Of a stretch of DNA of 64,000 nucleotides, positions 1 through 11,715 are shown piece after piece. The position numbers and the translations under genes are program-made. The notes under the pieces were generated by a model. That model was not told the DNA's origin and searched no databases. It worked only from the letters and a program-made list of their open reading frames with translations. Within the stretch, counting starts at the first letter, position 1; every line of letters starts with the position of its first letter. The DNA comes from Anisus vortex (taxonomy: Eukaryota > Mollusca > Gastropoda > Planorbidae): contig OX421498.1 of NCBI GenBank assembly GCA_949126835.1, forward strand, positions 34,494,799-34,558,798, in the 5' to 3' direction.

Positions 1-246
1 TTTAGCAATTTTTCCAGATTAATAGAATAACTAAGAATTCATACGTATCAAGTGTTATAAGAAAACCCTGTGCCGCAGGATACACACGCTGTATAACAGT
101 GCAGTTTTTATTTAACCATTCACGATTCTTTTTCTAGCAGCTAATAGTGATGGGAATTTTTGCAAAATTGATTGCATGTACTGCTCATTTTCGGGATGAA
201 CATCTAGTATCGAAAGGTATTTATAGAATCTACGCGAATGCTCTAT

Positions 247-1130
247 AGTAGGAATCGGCAACCTTAGGCACGCGTGCCAGACTTGGCGCGCAGAACGATT
301 TTCAGTGGCAAGCGAAAGACCTCCAAGAATATTGTTCAATGCAAGTGAAAACAACGTATGTCAGCATAATTAGTGCATGCTGCATGACGAACTACATGGG
401 AATCACACTGGACGTCGACTGTTTTACTTCAGGAATCTTTGTATGCCGAATTCCCATCATTGGACTTGTGTGATTGAATCTATTGTTAATATAGTCAATT
501 GTATAGTTTCTCAAGTCTCTTCAAGAAGAAAGTCATACTGAGTATAGGTAAAATATTGGATATATTCTGGAAGTAATTAGGACGTATATTAATGGGAAAA
601 AATCCGTTATTGAATGAGGAGAACTGACTGTTGAAGCCAATGTTTTTGTATGACTTGGCGACACGTTTTAGTGAGTTAAACTTCCAATTGCAACACTGGG
701 TCTAAAAGCACTTGAAGTGTTGGGCAACTGGAATTGTTTTGCATTGAAACTGGGCAAATCTTTCCGTGAAAGCAATTTTAAAACATTTAACTCTTTCCCT
801 AAATTAAGGCAAATTAAGATAGATGAGCATTTTCAGAAGTACACTAGTTATATTAAATAAATTTACTCGTCTGGCATCACTAGCATCAAATTTGGAGACT
901 TTACTTGAAGGGAGATAATTAACCCGTTTTCTTTACATTAATATTTCTAATATGTTTCTTTTTTGTCTCCTTTAAAAAAAATTAATATCTTACAATTTAT
1001 AATTCTAAAATGATCAAATTACATGTACATGTTCACTTTTAAACATTAAAATAACTACCCAGTTTTTATAATTATTAAGTATATTTCCTTTATTGTCCCT
1101 TCGGATTAAAATAATATGTATTCTGAGATC
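247..1130 (+). mobile_element. Decayed hAT-like element related to 28586-29830
   Basis: It begins near 247 with AGGAATCGGCAACCTTAGGC, a diverged form of the CAGGGGTCGGCAACC terminus. Stretches near 600-835 (TTGAATGAGGAGAACTG, GCATTGAAACTGGGC, GCATTTTCAGAAGTAC) match 28690-28905. The text from 885 onward (GGCATCACTAGCATC, GGGAGATAATTAACCCG) matches 29596-29830. The transposase region between is deleted relative to the 28-30 kb copy. No right terminus or duplication is found. Confidence 0.45.
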
Positions 1131-3800
1131 AAACTTTAAAGACGTTATATAATATATTACTAGAATAAATTCTTGACAACTAATTTCAAATATTGAGAAT
1201 TGATAACTTTTAATGTGTATGTTGAGTAATGAACTTACACATTATTATTATTAGCTATGAATGGATTTTTTTAAAAAGCTAATAATAACAAACAGGTTAT
1301 TTTTTTATTAAATAAAAAACACTTAAATAATTTTCTCTTTTACGCTCCTTTTTTGGTCTTGGCCTTGCTACGGCACTAAATAAATTGTCTTATAAAAATA
1401 ATATAGTTGATCAGTTTGACTTTCACGCTGTTGGCACGCTGAATGATTCAAAATGATTGTAATAAATTAAATTGTTGAAATGCAATTTAAGAAAAAAATT
1501 GTGCTTCGTGGTTTGTTAAAATTATTAATTAAATAATGTTTTTCCCAAAAAGGCCCTTTTTTCTCGAAAATGGTCGTAGGGGGAGCGGCAGCTCCCCTTG
1601 CTCCCCCCCCCCCCTGGCTACGCTACTGGATACATTGCATTCTGAAATAAATGTTCTATGTACGCCGCCCTGCACCAATCAATTATTGTGGAATAGTAGG
1701 AGAGCGTCCATTACCACCTTTGATAATCAAATACTTACTAAATGTGCTTGACCACTGCTTAAATTATTGCTACATTTCTAAGTACTATGTAATTATGTAT
1801 GTAAACAATAAGACCACTAGATACAGTACATAGTTTGGTTCCGGCATAGCTTATTATCAATAATTAAAAAGAAATTAATAATTTAAAAAAAACAAGTCAA
1901 TATAACTAGAAAAAAACAGCTCAAAGAATAAAATTCCTTTGTAACGGAACTTCTTTGATTTCCTACTAATACCATTTAACTGAAATTACCAAGCCAAAGA
2001 AGCTACACTTTCTGCGTGTAAAGTTTTGAGTTTACGTTTTGCGTTTCTTCCTTTCAATATAAAAACGAAACCACAATCAACCAGAACCAAGGCCCCGCAT
2101 CAATTCTGGCTTACAAAAGCATTAAAGGCATTTCCAACATAATAATACACACACAGGGCCAACACAAGCCTATGTAGAGCCCCAGGGCAAAAGTTTTAGC
2201 GACGTCCCCTTGCATACTGTAACTGCTTTGTTTAGTGCTATATTTAGACTATATTTGCCGCCCCTAGAAGTGTCACCCCCGGGCACCCCTCTGCCCCCGC
2301 CCCTTTGTGAGGGCACTGCACATACACCAAATAGTTCTGCCAAACAGAAATAAAAAATATAAAAGAACAAGAGAGCAAACTCTGGTCTAGAGATTTTAAT
2401 AGACTTTGATATCGATTCAGAGTTATTACCCCCCCCCCCCCCCCCCGCAAGCAACCATTTTCCTCAGAGATCAATATATTGGGACCAGAACGTCCATTGT
2501 TCGCCATTTTGTTGTGTTAACATCCCAAACTTGGAGCCATGTTTATGTCTATATCGTCCTGACATTTCGTTCTCTGGTCCTCCCCAGCTTAAAGAATTTG
2601 GCGGGGAGATGTCGGCTGCTGAATGTGCCCTTGCTAAAACTAATGGATGGGAAATGTTTATTGGGTTGTAAGCGCTGCAAGTGCCCCCGAAATCTTACTA
2701 AGTTCTTTCTTCTCTCTATCTTTTTACATCTCTCACTCTCTCTCTTCCTGTTTCTAGCTCCGCTTGGGATCAATATACATAGCTTATTAATATTGTGTTT
2801 TTAGTACGATATGTTCTTGAAAGAGAGGGAGAATACATAAGGGAGTACGGACATAGTGAGTGTGATTTAGAGATAACGTGTGTGGGTGTGGAAGATTCAG
2901 AAAGAGAGAGAGAGATGGAGAGTGAGAGAGTAAGATAGAAACCGAGAGAAAGAGGAAGAGATAGTGATAATATGAATGAGGTATACTGAAGAGAGAAGAA
3001 GAGAAAAGTCTGATGGATTGCGAGAGTTAGGGAATCGCAGATTGAAATGGAGTGTTTTTTATATTGAGGGACATAAAACGGAAGGGAGAATATAGACATG
3101 GATAACAATAAATAAGACAAAAGATAGTATTAATAATATAATAAACTAAACGTGAAGAGTGCTTTAGATTTAAGATGTTTAAAATTATAAACTGATCATT
3201 GCAAGGAGACCAGAAATTGTCCATTATCAAATCTGTGCAAATCTTCGGGCTTTCCACATAATATAAAGTTCGTGTATGCATCAGATTGACTTGAACAACC
3301 ATTAACTAATTTAAACATGTGAGTCGGTGGATTTAAAAAAAATAAATTTGGAAAGAATACATGGACCAACTAGACAAACAATGAAAAAAGACTTGTCAAA
3401 CGTGGACATGTCCAACTAGACAGAAATGACTAAAGCTGAATTAAAACAAGAGGATTAAAATTTTGTCGTGTCTGAATTTGATAAGAAACACACCACATGA
3501 CAAGTAAATTGAACAGCTTTTAATCATTACAATGCCAGACTATCGATTGATTGATTTCCTAAACCTAGGCTTCAGAAATCTCTAAAAAGTCCAGAACATA
3601 AAAGTCTAACAAAATAATTGGACAACGTTGAATAATGCAAACTTTCTTGATATATAAAATAGAAATATTATTATATTTGAATTCGTCTGGAGAAATAAAA
3701 TATATAAAAAAGATGTTTGAGAGATATTTGGTTTCATTTTCAAAGAGTCTCTTGTTTGAACCCGGTAGAACCGGAAAAGTGATCAAGGGACTTGCGTTTA
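1130..3800. other. AT-rich non-coding stretch
   Basis: Apart from the transposon end at 1536-1629, this holds a poly-C tract (2430-2446), a CT-rich patch (2705-2755), a GA-rich patch (2820-3010) and the segment 2155-2330 (GCCCCAGGGCAAAAG, CCGCCCCTAGAAG), which may be a decayed DNA transposon. No coding exon is seen. Confidence 0.5.
1536..1629. mobile_element. Probable DNA-transposon end (TGGCTACGCTACTGG)
   Basis: The segment ends with CCTGGCTACGCTACTGG after a poly-C tract. Its reverse complement, CCAGTAGCGTAGCCAGG, resembles a common hAT terminus. The matching left end was not found, so only one end can be supported. Confidence 0.35.
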
Positions 3801-6477
3801 CCCAGCTTTAATGAATACCCAGCTTTGATGAATACCCAGCTTTGATGAATACCCAGCTTTGATGAATACCCAGCTTTGATGAATACCTTGCTTTAATGAA
3901 TACCCAGCTTTGATGAATACCCAGCTTTGATGAATACCCAGCTTTGATGAATACCCAGCTTTGATGAATACCTTGCTTTAATGAATACCCAGCTTTGATG
4001 AATACCCAGCTTTGATGAATACCCAGCTTTGATGAATACCTTGCTTTAATGAATACCCAGCTTTGATGAATACCCAGCTTTGATGAATACCCAGCTTTGA
4101 TGAATACCTTGCTTTAATGAATACCCAGCTTTGATGAATACCCAGCTTTGATGAATACCCAGCTTTGATGAATACCCAGCTTTGATGAATACCTAGTTTT
4201 GATGAATACCCAGCTTTGATGAATACCGAGCTTTGATGAATACCCAGCTTTGATGAATACCCAGCTTTGATGAATACCCAGCTTTGATGAATACCCAGCT
4301 TTGATGACTACCCAGCTTTGATGAATACCCAGCTTTGATGAATACCCAGCTTTGATGAAAACCTTGCTTTGATGAATACCCAGCTTTGATGAATACCCAG
4401 CTTTGGTGAATACCCAGCTTTGATAAATACCCAGCTTTGATGAATACCCAGTTTTGATGAATACCCAGCTTTGATGAATACCCAGCTTTGATGAATACCC
4501 AGCGTTGATGAATACCTTGCTTTGATGAATACCGAGCTTTGATGAATACCCAGTTTTGATGAATACCCAGCTTTGATGAATACCCAGCTTTGATGAATAC
4601 CCAGCTTTGATGAATACCCAGCTTTGATGAATACCTTGCTTTAATGAATACCCAGCTTTGATGAATACCCAGCTTTGATGAATACCCAGCTTTGATGAAT
4701 ACCTTGCTTTAATGAATACCCAGCTTTGATGAATACCCAGCTTTGATGAATACCCAGCTTTGATGAATACCTTGCTTTAATGAATACCCAGCTTTGATGA
4801 ATACCCAGCTTTGATGAATACCTTGCTTTAATGAATACCCAGCTTTGATGAATACCCAGCTTTGATGAATACCTTGCTTTAATGAATACCCAGCTTTGAT
4901 GAATACCCAGCATTGATGAATACCCAGCTTTGATGAATACCCAGCTTTGATGAATACCTAGTTTTGGTGAATACCCAGCTTTGATGAATACCGAGCTTTG
5001 ATGAATACCCAGCTTTGATGAATACCCAGCTTTGATGAATACCCAGCTTTGATGAATACCCAGCTTTGATGACTACCCAGCTTTGATGAATACCCAGCTT
5101 TGATGAATACCCAGCTTTGATGAAAACCTTGCTTTGATGAATACCCAGCTTTGATGAATACCCAGCTTTGGTGAATACCCAGCTTTGATGAATACCCAGC
5201 TTTGATGAATACCCAGTTTTGATGAATACCCAGCTTTGATGAATACCCAGCTTTGATGAATACCCAGCGTTGATGAATACCTTGCTTTGATGAATACCGA
5301 GCTTTGATGAATACCCAGTTTTGATGAATACCCAGCTTTGATGAATACACAGCTTTGATGAATACACAGTTTTGATGAATACCCAGTTTTGATGAATACC
5401 ACGATTTGATGAATACCCAGCTTTGATGAATACCCAGCTTTGATGAATACCCAGCTTTGATAAATACCCAGTTTTGATGAATACCCAGCTTTGATGACTA
5501 CCCAGCTTTGATGAATACCCAGCTTTGATGAATACCCAGCTTTGATGAATACCCAGCTTTGATGAATACCCAGCTTTGATGAATACCTTGCTTTGATGAA
5601 TACCGAGCTTTGATGACTACCCAGCTTAGATGACTACCCAGTTTTGATGAATACCCAGCTTTGATGACTACCCAGTTTTGATGAATACCCAGCTTTGATG
5701 AATGCACAGTTTTGATGAATACCCAGCTTTGATGAATACCCAGCTTTGATGAATACCCAGCTTTGATGAATACCCAGTTTTGTTGAATACCCAGCTTTGA
5801 TGAATACCCAGCTTTGATGAATACCCAGCTTTGATGAATACACAGTTTTGATGAATACCCAGCTTTGATGAATACCCAGCTTTGATGAATACCCAGCTTT
5901 GATGACTACCCAGCTTAGATGACTTCCCAGTTTTGATGAATACCCAGCTTTGATGACTACCCAGTTTTGATGAATACCCAGCTTTGATGAATGCACAGTT
6001 TTGATGAATACCCAGCTTTGATGAATACCCAGCTTTGATGAATACCCAGCTTTGATGAATACCCAGTTTTGATGAATACCCAGCTTTGATGAATACCCAG
6101 CTTTGATGAATACCCAGCTTTGATGAATACACAGTTTTGATGAATACCCAGCTTTGATGAATACCCAGCTTTGATGAATACCCAGCTTTGATGAATACAC
6201 AGTTTTGATGAATACCCAGCTTTGATGAATACCCAGATTTGATGAATACCCAGCTTTGATGAATACCCAGTTTTGATGAATACCCAGATTTGATGAATAC
6301 CCAGCTTTGATGAATACCCAGCTTTGATGAATACCCAGATTTGATGACTACCCAGCTTTGATGACTACCCAGCTTTGATGACTACCCAGCTTAGATGACT
6401 ACCCAGTTTTGATGACTACCCAGCTTTGATGAATACCCAGCTTTGATGAATACCCAGCTTTGATGAATACCCAGCTA
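3801..6477. repeat. 17-bp minisatellite, about 157 units
   Basis: The unit is CCCAGCTTTGATGAATA. Variants include CCTTGCTTTAATGAATA, CCCAGTTTTGATGAATA and CCCAGCTTTGATGACTA. The CCTTG variant recurs every 51, 68 or 85 bp near 3886-4107 and 4634-4872, a higher-order structure of 3 to 5 units. Rare variant pairs repeat at offsets of 765 bp and 289 bp. On the minus strand the consensus has no stop in any frame because 17 is not divisible by 3. If the Hv1-like gene model is right, the array is intronic. Confidence 0.98.
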
Positions 6478-7010
6478 AACGGCAAGGGAAATGGTTAAGG
6501 CAACAATGCACTGTGGCTGGCTATGACATCGCCTCGTAAATCTGTAGACAATAAGAAAACTGCCAAAACGTTTCAAAGCCTCCAAGAACAGTATTTTACG
6601 TCATTTTAGTCTGAAATAATTTAAGCTTTTCACTCAGATATTCAAATTTTCCTGCTTCTTTTTCTACTCGATATATTAATATGAAAATGTACATGTAAGT
6701 TAGCGTACAATGAACAATATACAATATGATAAGGTATCTTTTCGAAGATACACTATAAATACTTAAGTTGAGAATGTTCTATACATGAAATGTGCTCTAG
6801 CTCTAAATCAACTATAAAAGTTTCAACACAAAAATATGTTTGGATTTCTTGAACAGAGAACATGAATAGAACACCCGAGGTTGTTAATAAGAACAGAAAC
6901 ATACAATGTGACTTGTGTAAGTAACTATACAGTACAACAGCCCGGCAGTGGTGCTTATATTAGTATATTATATCCCAGTTAGGTAAGGTATTACAATATT
7001 CAGATTGACT

Positions 7011-7171
7011 TATCTTATAAGTTTACAGACGTTCCTTCTGAATAGTAGATTATTACGCCCATTGGGCCCAAAACTCCTGCAGGGGAGGCAGCGATCGGTC
7101 GGCGGCAGGGATAGAACCCGCGACGTGTCGGTTGACAGTCCCTTGAACTAACCGCATGACCAGCCAGCCGA
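7011..7171 (-). mobile_element. tRNA-derived SINE (family B) with a LINE-like tail
   Basis: Read on the minus strand, the head CGGCTGGCTGGTCATGCGGT and B box GGGTTCTATCCC are tRNA-like. The body contains CTGCAGGAGTTTTGGGCCC. The tail AGAAGGAACGTCTGTAAAC and TTATAAGATAAG nearly equals the 3' end of the resident LINE (44221-44250, 21273-21305). It lies 18 bp downstream of the Hv1-like exon donor, in the same orientation as that exon. Confidence 0.8.
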
Positions 7172-7189
7172 TAGACAGTAAAAGCTTAC

Positions 7190-7314
7190 CTTTAACCTTG
7201 TGTAAATCCAGAATGAGTTCCCCGAGTATCAGCGCGCATTCAGTCACACAGAACAGAGCTACAGTCAACAGTGTGTACTTGTTCTTCAACACCTTCTCGC
7301 CATTCCGCCGCCAT
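7190..7314 (-). CDS. Internal exon of a voltage-gated proton channel (Hv1/HVCN1-like), S1 segment
   Basis: On the minus strand a TTTCTAG acceptor precedes base 7314 and a G|GTAAGC donor follows base 7190. The 125-nt exon has 1 nt completing a codon, 41 codons and 1 nt over. The peptide begins WRRNGEKVL and runs into a hydrophobic helix containing ALILGELILDL. This matches the S1 helix of Hv1 channels, which conduct protons outward across the plasma membrane on depolarisation. Acidic residues sit at peptide positions 25, 32 and 36. That is the spacing of human Asp112, Glu119 and Asp123, with Glu in place of Asp112. Family knowledge: residue 112 is the proton selectivity site, and glutamate is tolerated there. 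S2-S4 are not seen and probably lie beyond the left edge. A SINE lies 18 bp past the donor. The ATG inside the exon frame is not a proven start. Related voltage-sensor proteins such as TMEM266 remain possible. Confidence 0.7.
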
Positions 7315-7564
7315 CTAGAAAGTGAACCACAAAGAAAACTTTTTTTTGTTAAAATTATTTAGAAAGCTCAAAGGAAAAAACAATAACTCATTTTTAGGAA
7401 TGATACTTTGTGAAATTGTAAAAGAGATTATGTGACTACTATCACGTTTCTGATAGGGATAACCAGTTATTTAACTTTCGATGTCTTGTTTTTTATTGTC
7501 ATCTTATACAATCTACAGGTTAGATAAACAATAGATTGAACAATTCTTATTTTAGTTTACTCAG

Positions 7565-7862
7565 TCACTGAAAGGGAAGCTGGGCAGGAGCTAAAACCAA
7601 ATGGCGGATGCCGAGCCTCTATTTAAGTTACCGTACTCTACCTAAAAATGATCCACTTTCTAATATTTATTGCAAATAGCTTACGCTATGTTTCCCATAA
7701 TACGGTAAGATATATTAAATAACAAAAAAAAATCCCGAAAATTAATGAAATGTCTAAGGGATTTTATATTGGAAAGATACTTTTGATTAGTCAAGGCATC
7801 TAAAGGCTAGTCCTTTACATCCTATAATCATTATGCAATTAAATAATGCACTAGTTAATTTG
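7565..7862 (+). repeat. Dispersed repeat of unknown family, copy 1
   Basis: Shares AAATGGCGGAT, TTCTAATATTTATTGC, AAGATACTTTTGATTAGTCA, AGGCATCTAAA and CACTAGTTAATT in the same order with 10135-10432. No termini, ORF or tail is recognised. Confidence 0.65.
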
Positions 7863-8139
7863 TTATGCTACTAGGATTTATTATTTTCTCCCTAATATTT
7901 CAAGTTATTTCAATGACACATTTGGGAAAATGAGGGCCCTCTTTTAACTATATTTCTTTAATAAGTAATCCTTCCAATGTCAAATTTCGAGGTTAAAGAA
8001 AAAAAAAAAGCAAAAATGTCTTTATCCATAATATAAGTTTACTCTTAGAAATTATATACTGCTCCTTCGATAGTAATGGAAGTCATTCAATCATTGACCA
8101 ACAGCTAACATGTCTAGCAAACTTAATTATTTAGAGGCG

Positions 8140-8398
8140 TATGGTGGTCGAGTGGTAGCGCGTTGGACTGGCGTACCGAAGATCCTAGGTTCGAATCCCG
8201 GTGAAGGCTAGGATATGGACTTGTCTGGAAGGTGTCGAGTCTACCCAGCTCTACCTGACGTTAGTTGGGTAAAATAAATGCGGCTGGGCAATGTGATGGC
8301 CACACATCACCTTGTATGCCGTGGCCCTAAAAAAAACTGGTGAACGCTGCTTAATGAGCCCTATGATCAATTAGGTCCTACCGAATACTTTACTTTTC
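8140..8398 (+). mobile_element. tRNA-derived SINE (family A), near full length
   Basis: The head has a tRNA-like A box (TGGTCGAGTGGTAGCGCG) and B box (GGTTCGAATCCCGG). The body contains GAGTCTACCCAGCTCTACC, GCTGGGCAATGTGATGGCCA and ATGCCGTGGCCC. The tail reads CCCTATGATCAATTAGGTCC. It is the best reference copy for at least a dozen relatives in this window. A real tRNA is excluded because there is no acceptor-stem pairing and the body continues for 190 bp. Confidence 0.88.
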
Positions 8399-8399
8399 C

Positions 8400-9755
8400 C
8401 CTCCAAAATACACGCAAACGAACGCTTCTTTACATTACATAGCCAAATTAAAAAAAATAAAGTGCCGGCTGCTAAATTCAAACAATTATTTAAATGAAAT
8501 AATAAAAAAAAGTTTCTTATATGGCAGGCATTGAAGGTCTATAGGGTTGATGAAATAAAAGAAGAGTAGTTTTATTAGCAGCTGATTACAAAGTTATAGT
8601 ATGACAAAAATAATTCTCAAGCAATAAAAAATACTAAGCACTTTTATTTTTTTAACAAGATTTGAGAGTTCAAATTTTAAAGCAAAAGACAACTATCCTA
8701 CTAATTAAGAAAAAGGTGTCAGCTGAATCTAAGAAAAAAGCTGTGAGTTGATATTTAATAAGGAACACATGGAAACGGAAGTGCTATATGAAACCATAAC
8801 AAACAAAGAAATGACGTCACCATGATAACTCATAAAACAGAAATCTGGAGTTATCTCATATTCTCGTTGTCGTGTATTATATAACCCTCTCTTTCCTATC
8901 CAGACGTAATCACATCGAAGATAAAACGCGGCGTAAATATGGAACAAATGGTTCTGGCCCATCTGATCCATCACAAGATACCCCCACCTCCTTCCCATAC
9001 ACCGAAACCCTAACCCATCGAGTTCCTCAATTTTCGTATTGATTACATCTCTCTGCCCGAGACACTAACACGGCCTCAGAGCAGGAAGGGTTGTCTGTCT
9101 GGGTCGATAGAGTTATCTAGATTTGTCTTTTCAGTATCGTCTGCCCCCATACAGCAGTTTGTAGAAGTTTCATTAAAATTTATTGATAGAGATATTGGTG
9201 GTGTTGCTGCGGTAGTTTTTATTTGCTTATAGCCTTCTTCTTCATCACAGTCATTGTAAAGAGAAATTCATTACATCTTTCTCTATTCATTTCTCTGACA
9301 CTCTCGTTTCTCTTAGAGTCTTGTAAAGATAGTCTCGTATCCCAGGATGAAAAGGTCTCAATTCTACTGTTTGGACAGTATTAAAAAAAACAAACAACAA
9401 ATTATTGTTGAAGGTGACAGGAAGTAATAAAATGTGCAGCTTGTGTATTGGCCACTTGCAGCTAGTTGAATATACCTATTTTATTTGTGCTTCACAAAAC
9501 CTTGAATAAAGACTTTTAAAGTGTTTTATTTATTATTTATCCCTAGCTAGCCCATTGGTTTAAATACACATTTTGTAATGTTTAAAGTGCAAAAGGATTG
9601 GAAAGAGACATTGGATATGCCGTCGCCTAACGACAAAACCTAGACGTTTTTTTGTTTTTTTTTTGGAAGTTGCAATTACGAGGATTTCAGAGGTAAAAAA
9701 AAAAACTGGTTATGCCCCATTTTAAGGAAAATGATTCGTAGTTGAATCCAATCCA
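8400..9755. other. Unique AT-rich stretch, nothing recognised
   Basis: No repeat, exon with paired splice sites or RNA gene was found here, nor in 6480-7000 just left of the SINE. Short minus-strand ORFs near 8729-8998 lack supporting features. Confidence 0.4.
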
Positions 9756-9906
9756 ACTTTGTTGGCTTAACCCGACATCATTTCGGGGGAAAGTACAGTT
9801 AGTTGGTCGTTGCACTGGCCGCTCACGCCACTCGTATGCCTTGGCAATTAAGACTGATGCTCGTTATCTCAAAAGATTTGCAAGGTCGCCAAGAGTACTT
9901 TACCCC
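9756..9906 (+). mobile_element. SINE 3' fragment, diverged
   Basis: ACCCGACATCATTTCGGGGG, GTTGGTCGTTGCACTGGCC and AAGATTTGCAAGGTC match the body order of the SINE-A class, in a variant with TTGGTCGTTG before the CTGGCC block. The head is missing and the tail runs into poly-C. Confidence 0.5.
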
Positions 9907-10134
9907 CCCCCCCCCCATGAGATTTCACTAATTTTAAATACTTTTTGTACATTTCATATGTTATATGTGGCTCTCCAAATGTACAAAAGACGAATGGGCA
10001 TAAAGACTAAAGCATTTTTATTGTTTCCAGAAATGAGCCTGAAATTCGTGAACACGTTTATCCATGACCTATTGAAAAGGTCAGGCCAAATTAATACTTG
10101 CCCATGTGTAATAATATTCTTCTTTTGGGTTAGG

Positions 10135-10432
10135 AAGCTAGTCACGAGCTGAAAACAAAATGGCGGATCCTGGGCTTCTCTTCAAGTTTCTCTACCTTAA
10201 TAACTTTCCAATATTTATTGCGATTATCTTAAACTATATTTGTTTGAATATGGTCAGATCTGTTGAATAAGTAATTTTAAATCGCGAAATTAAAAAAAAA
10301 ACAATGTCCAAGGGATTATATCTTGAAAAGATACTTTTGATTAGTCAAGGCATCTAAAAAGATAGTCCTTCACATAAGACTACATTATTCCCACCCTTTA
10401 ATGATTCTGCAGATAATTCACTAGTTAATTGG
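10135..10432 (+). repeat. Dispersed repeat of unknown family, copy 2
   Basis: Parallel to 7565-7862 over about 300 bp with roughly three quarters identity by eye. The strongest shared block is AAGATACTTTTGATTAGTCA followed by AGGCATCTAAA. Confidence 0.65.
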
Positions 10433-10434
10433 AT

Positions 10435-11715
10435 GTGGATGTATGATAGTGTAGCTCCCATCCAAACAAGCGGTATACTAACAAAGCCCATGACTAAAAT
10501 ATAGTGTGAACTTTTACGTCGTCATTCCCCCACCCCCTCCTACCCATAAAACTTTGCACTCCGTTGATTGGTCCAACTGAATAGCTTGTGAATGATGTCA
10601 CACCTGGAGGCCAACTATTTATTGTGCATTGTGCTAGAATATAGGTCTTGAAAATATGTTTTATTAAATTATATTCTTATATTGAAAGCCATTTTTTTAA
10701 GCGTATCGATTTTATAATACATTTTTTGGGTGTTAATAAAACAGATGTATACACAACACAGCAACGCAGAAAAAACGGCATACCAAAGGGGAATCCCCTT
10801 GTTGCAGTTAGCTAAAGTATTTTAGTTGACATCGGATTTTCCCATCACGCGGCGGAAGTTGAGAGATTCGAGCTTGTCTCAACTCCCTGGAGACGATACG
10901 CTATGAGGATTACGAACCTCTAGGCAAATTAAAAACTACATTTTATTCAGCTACAAAACAAAACAAAAAGTTTGAATAAAACAACAACAACAACAAATTG
11001 ACCTACTAAAAGAATGAACGTGACATACTTCTGTGCTATTTAAAATGTAAACGTATTTATTTGAAGAAAGAAAAGACTTCATACATTATTTCCTGTTTAA
11101 ACGATTTTTCTTCCGGGCAATTGTCTTCTGATTGGCAGGGATTAGAGCGAAGAAAGACACAGAAGAAAAACAAAGAAGACAAAATAAAGTAAAAACTGGT
11201 TTGCTTTATCTAGTGGTTCTCTATAGTTTCTCATTCGCGACGCCCTTTTTTTTATCAGTAAAATTATTCCATTACATCCCCTCCCCATTCCCCAAGTCAG
11301 ATGTCCTAAATATTGCATTTCAACACAATCATATAGGAGAAAAAAAATAATGTAAACAATTAATGTAGGCTTTTTTGCAATTTATATCGTTGCACCGTTA
11401 TAGAAGTCGCGGCTCCTTGGTGTCGGGGGCGCACACTCTCCAGGGACAACTATTATAATCAGTTTACCCCCCCCCCCCCCCCATTAAAACACAGAACGAA
11501 AAAATCTAAACTGAAACTGAAAAAAAAAACAACAACAACAGTTGACATGACACACAAAATTTTAAAAAAAACCTACTAAATCATAAAATAAAACCGGAGA
11601 ATGACGGTGGCGATTGTAAAATGTGTACTGTTTATATTTTGAAGATTATTGTAAGAGATTACAGGCAAGAGAAATTCTACAAGTACCTCAACATATTATT
11701 TATATAGATCTATAC
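10435..11715. other. Unique stretch, nothing recognised
   Basis: Contains A-rich and CAA-rich patches (10965-10990, 11520-11570) and a poly-C tract (11466-11482). No coding or mobile feature is supported. Confidence 0.4.

Noticed and set aside
112..354. 80-codon minus-strand ORF as a terminal exon
   Set aside because: Its first third is the terminus of a hAT element. The remaining 41 codons could be open by chance, and no homology was recognised. An AATAAA right after the stop is not enough.
2406..2804. 132-codon plus-strand ORF
   Set aside because: It starts in a poly-C tract (PPPPPP) and ends in a CT-rich patch; the middle shows no recognisable protein or splice context.
3801..6477. Long repetitive minus-strand ORFs (up to 188 codons) in the 17-bp array
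   Set aside because: They are a by-product of a stop-free unit read in three equivalent frames. Overlapping ORFs in different frames give the same peptide, and no promoter or unique flanking coding sequence exists.
3801..6477. CRISPR array
   Set aside because: Units are contiguous with no unique spacers, there are no cas genes, and the DNA is eukaryotic. The same applies to the 25-bp and 40-bp arrays.
8140..8215. Functional tRNA gene
   Set aside because: A and B boxes are present, but acceptor and anticodon stems do not pair well, and the sequence continues into a SINE body shared with many copies.
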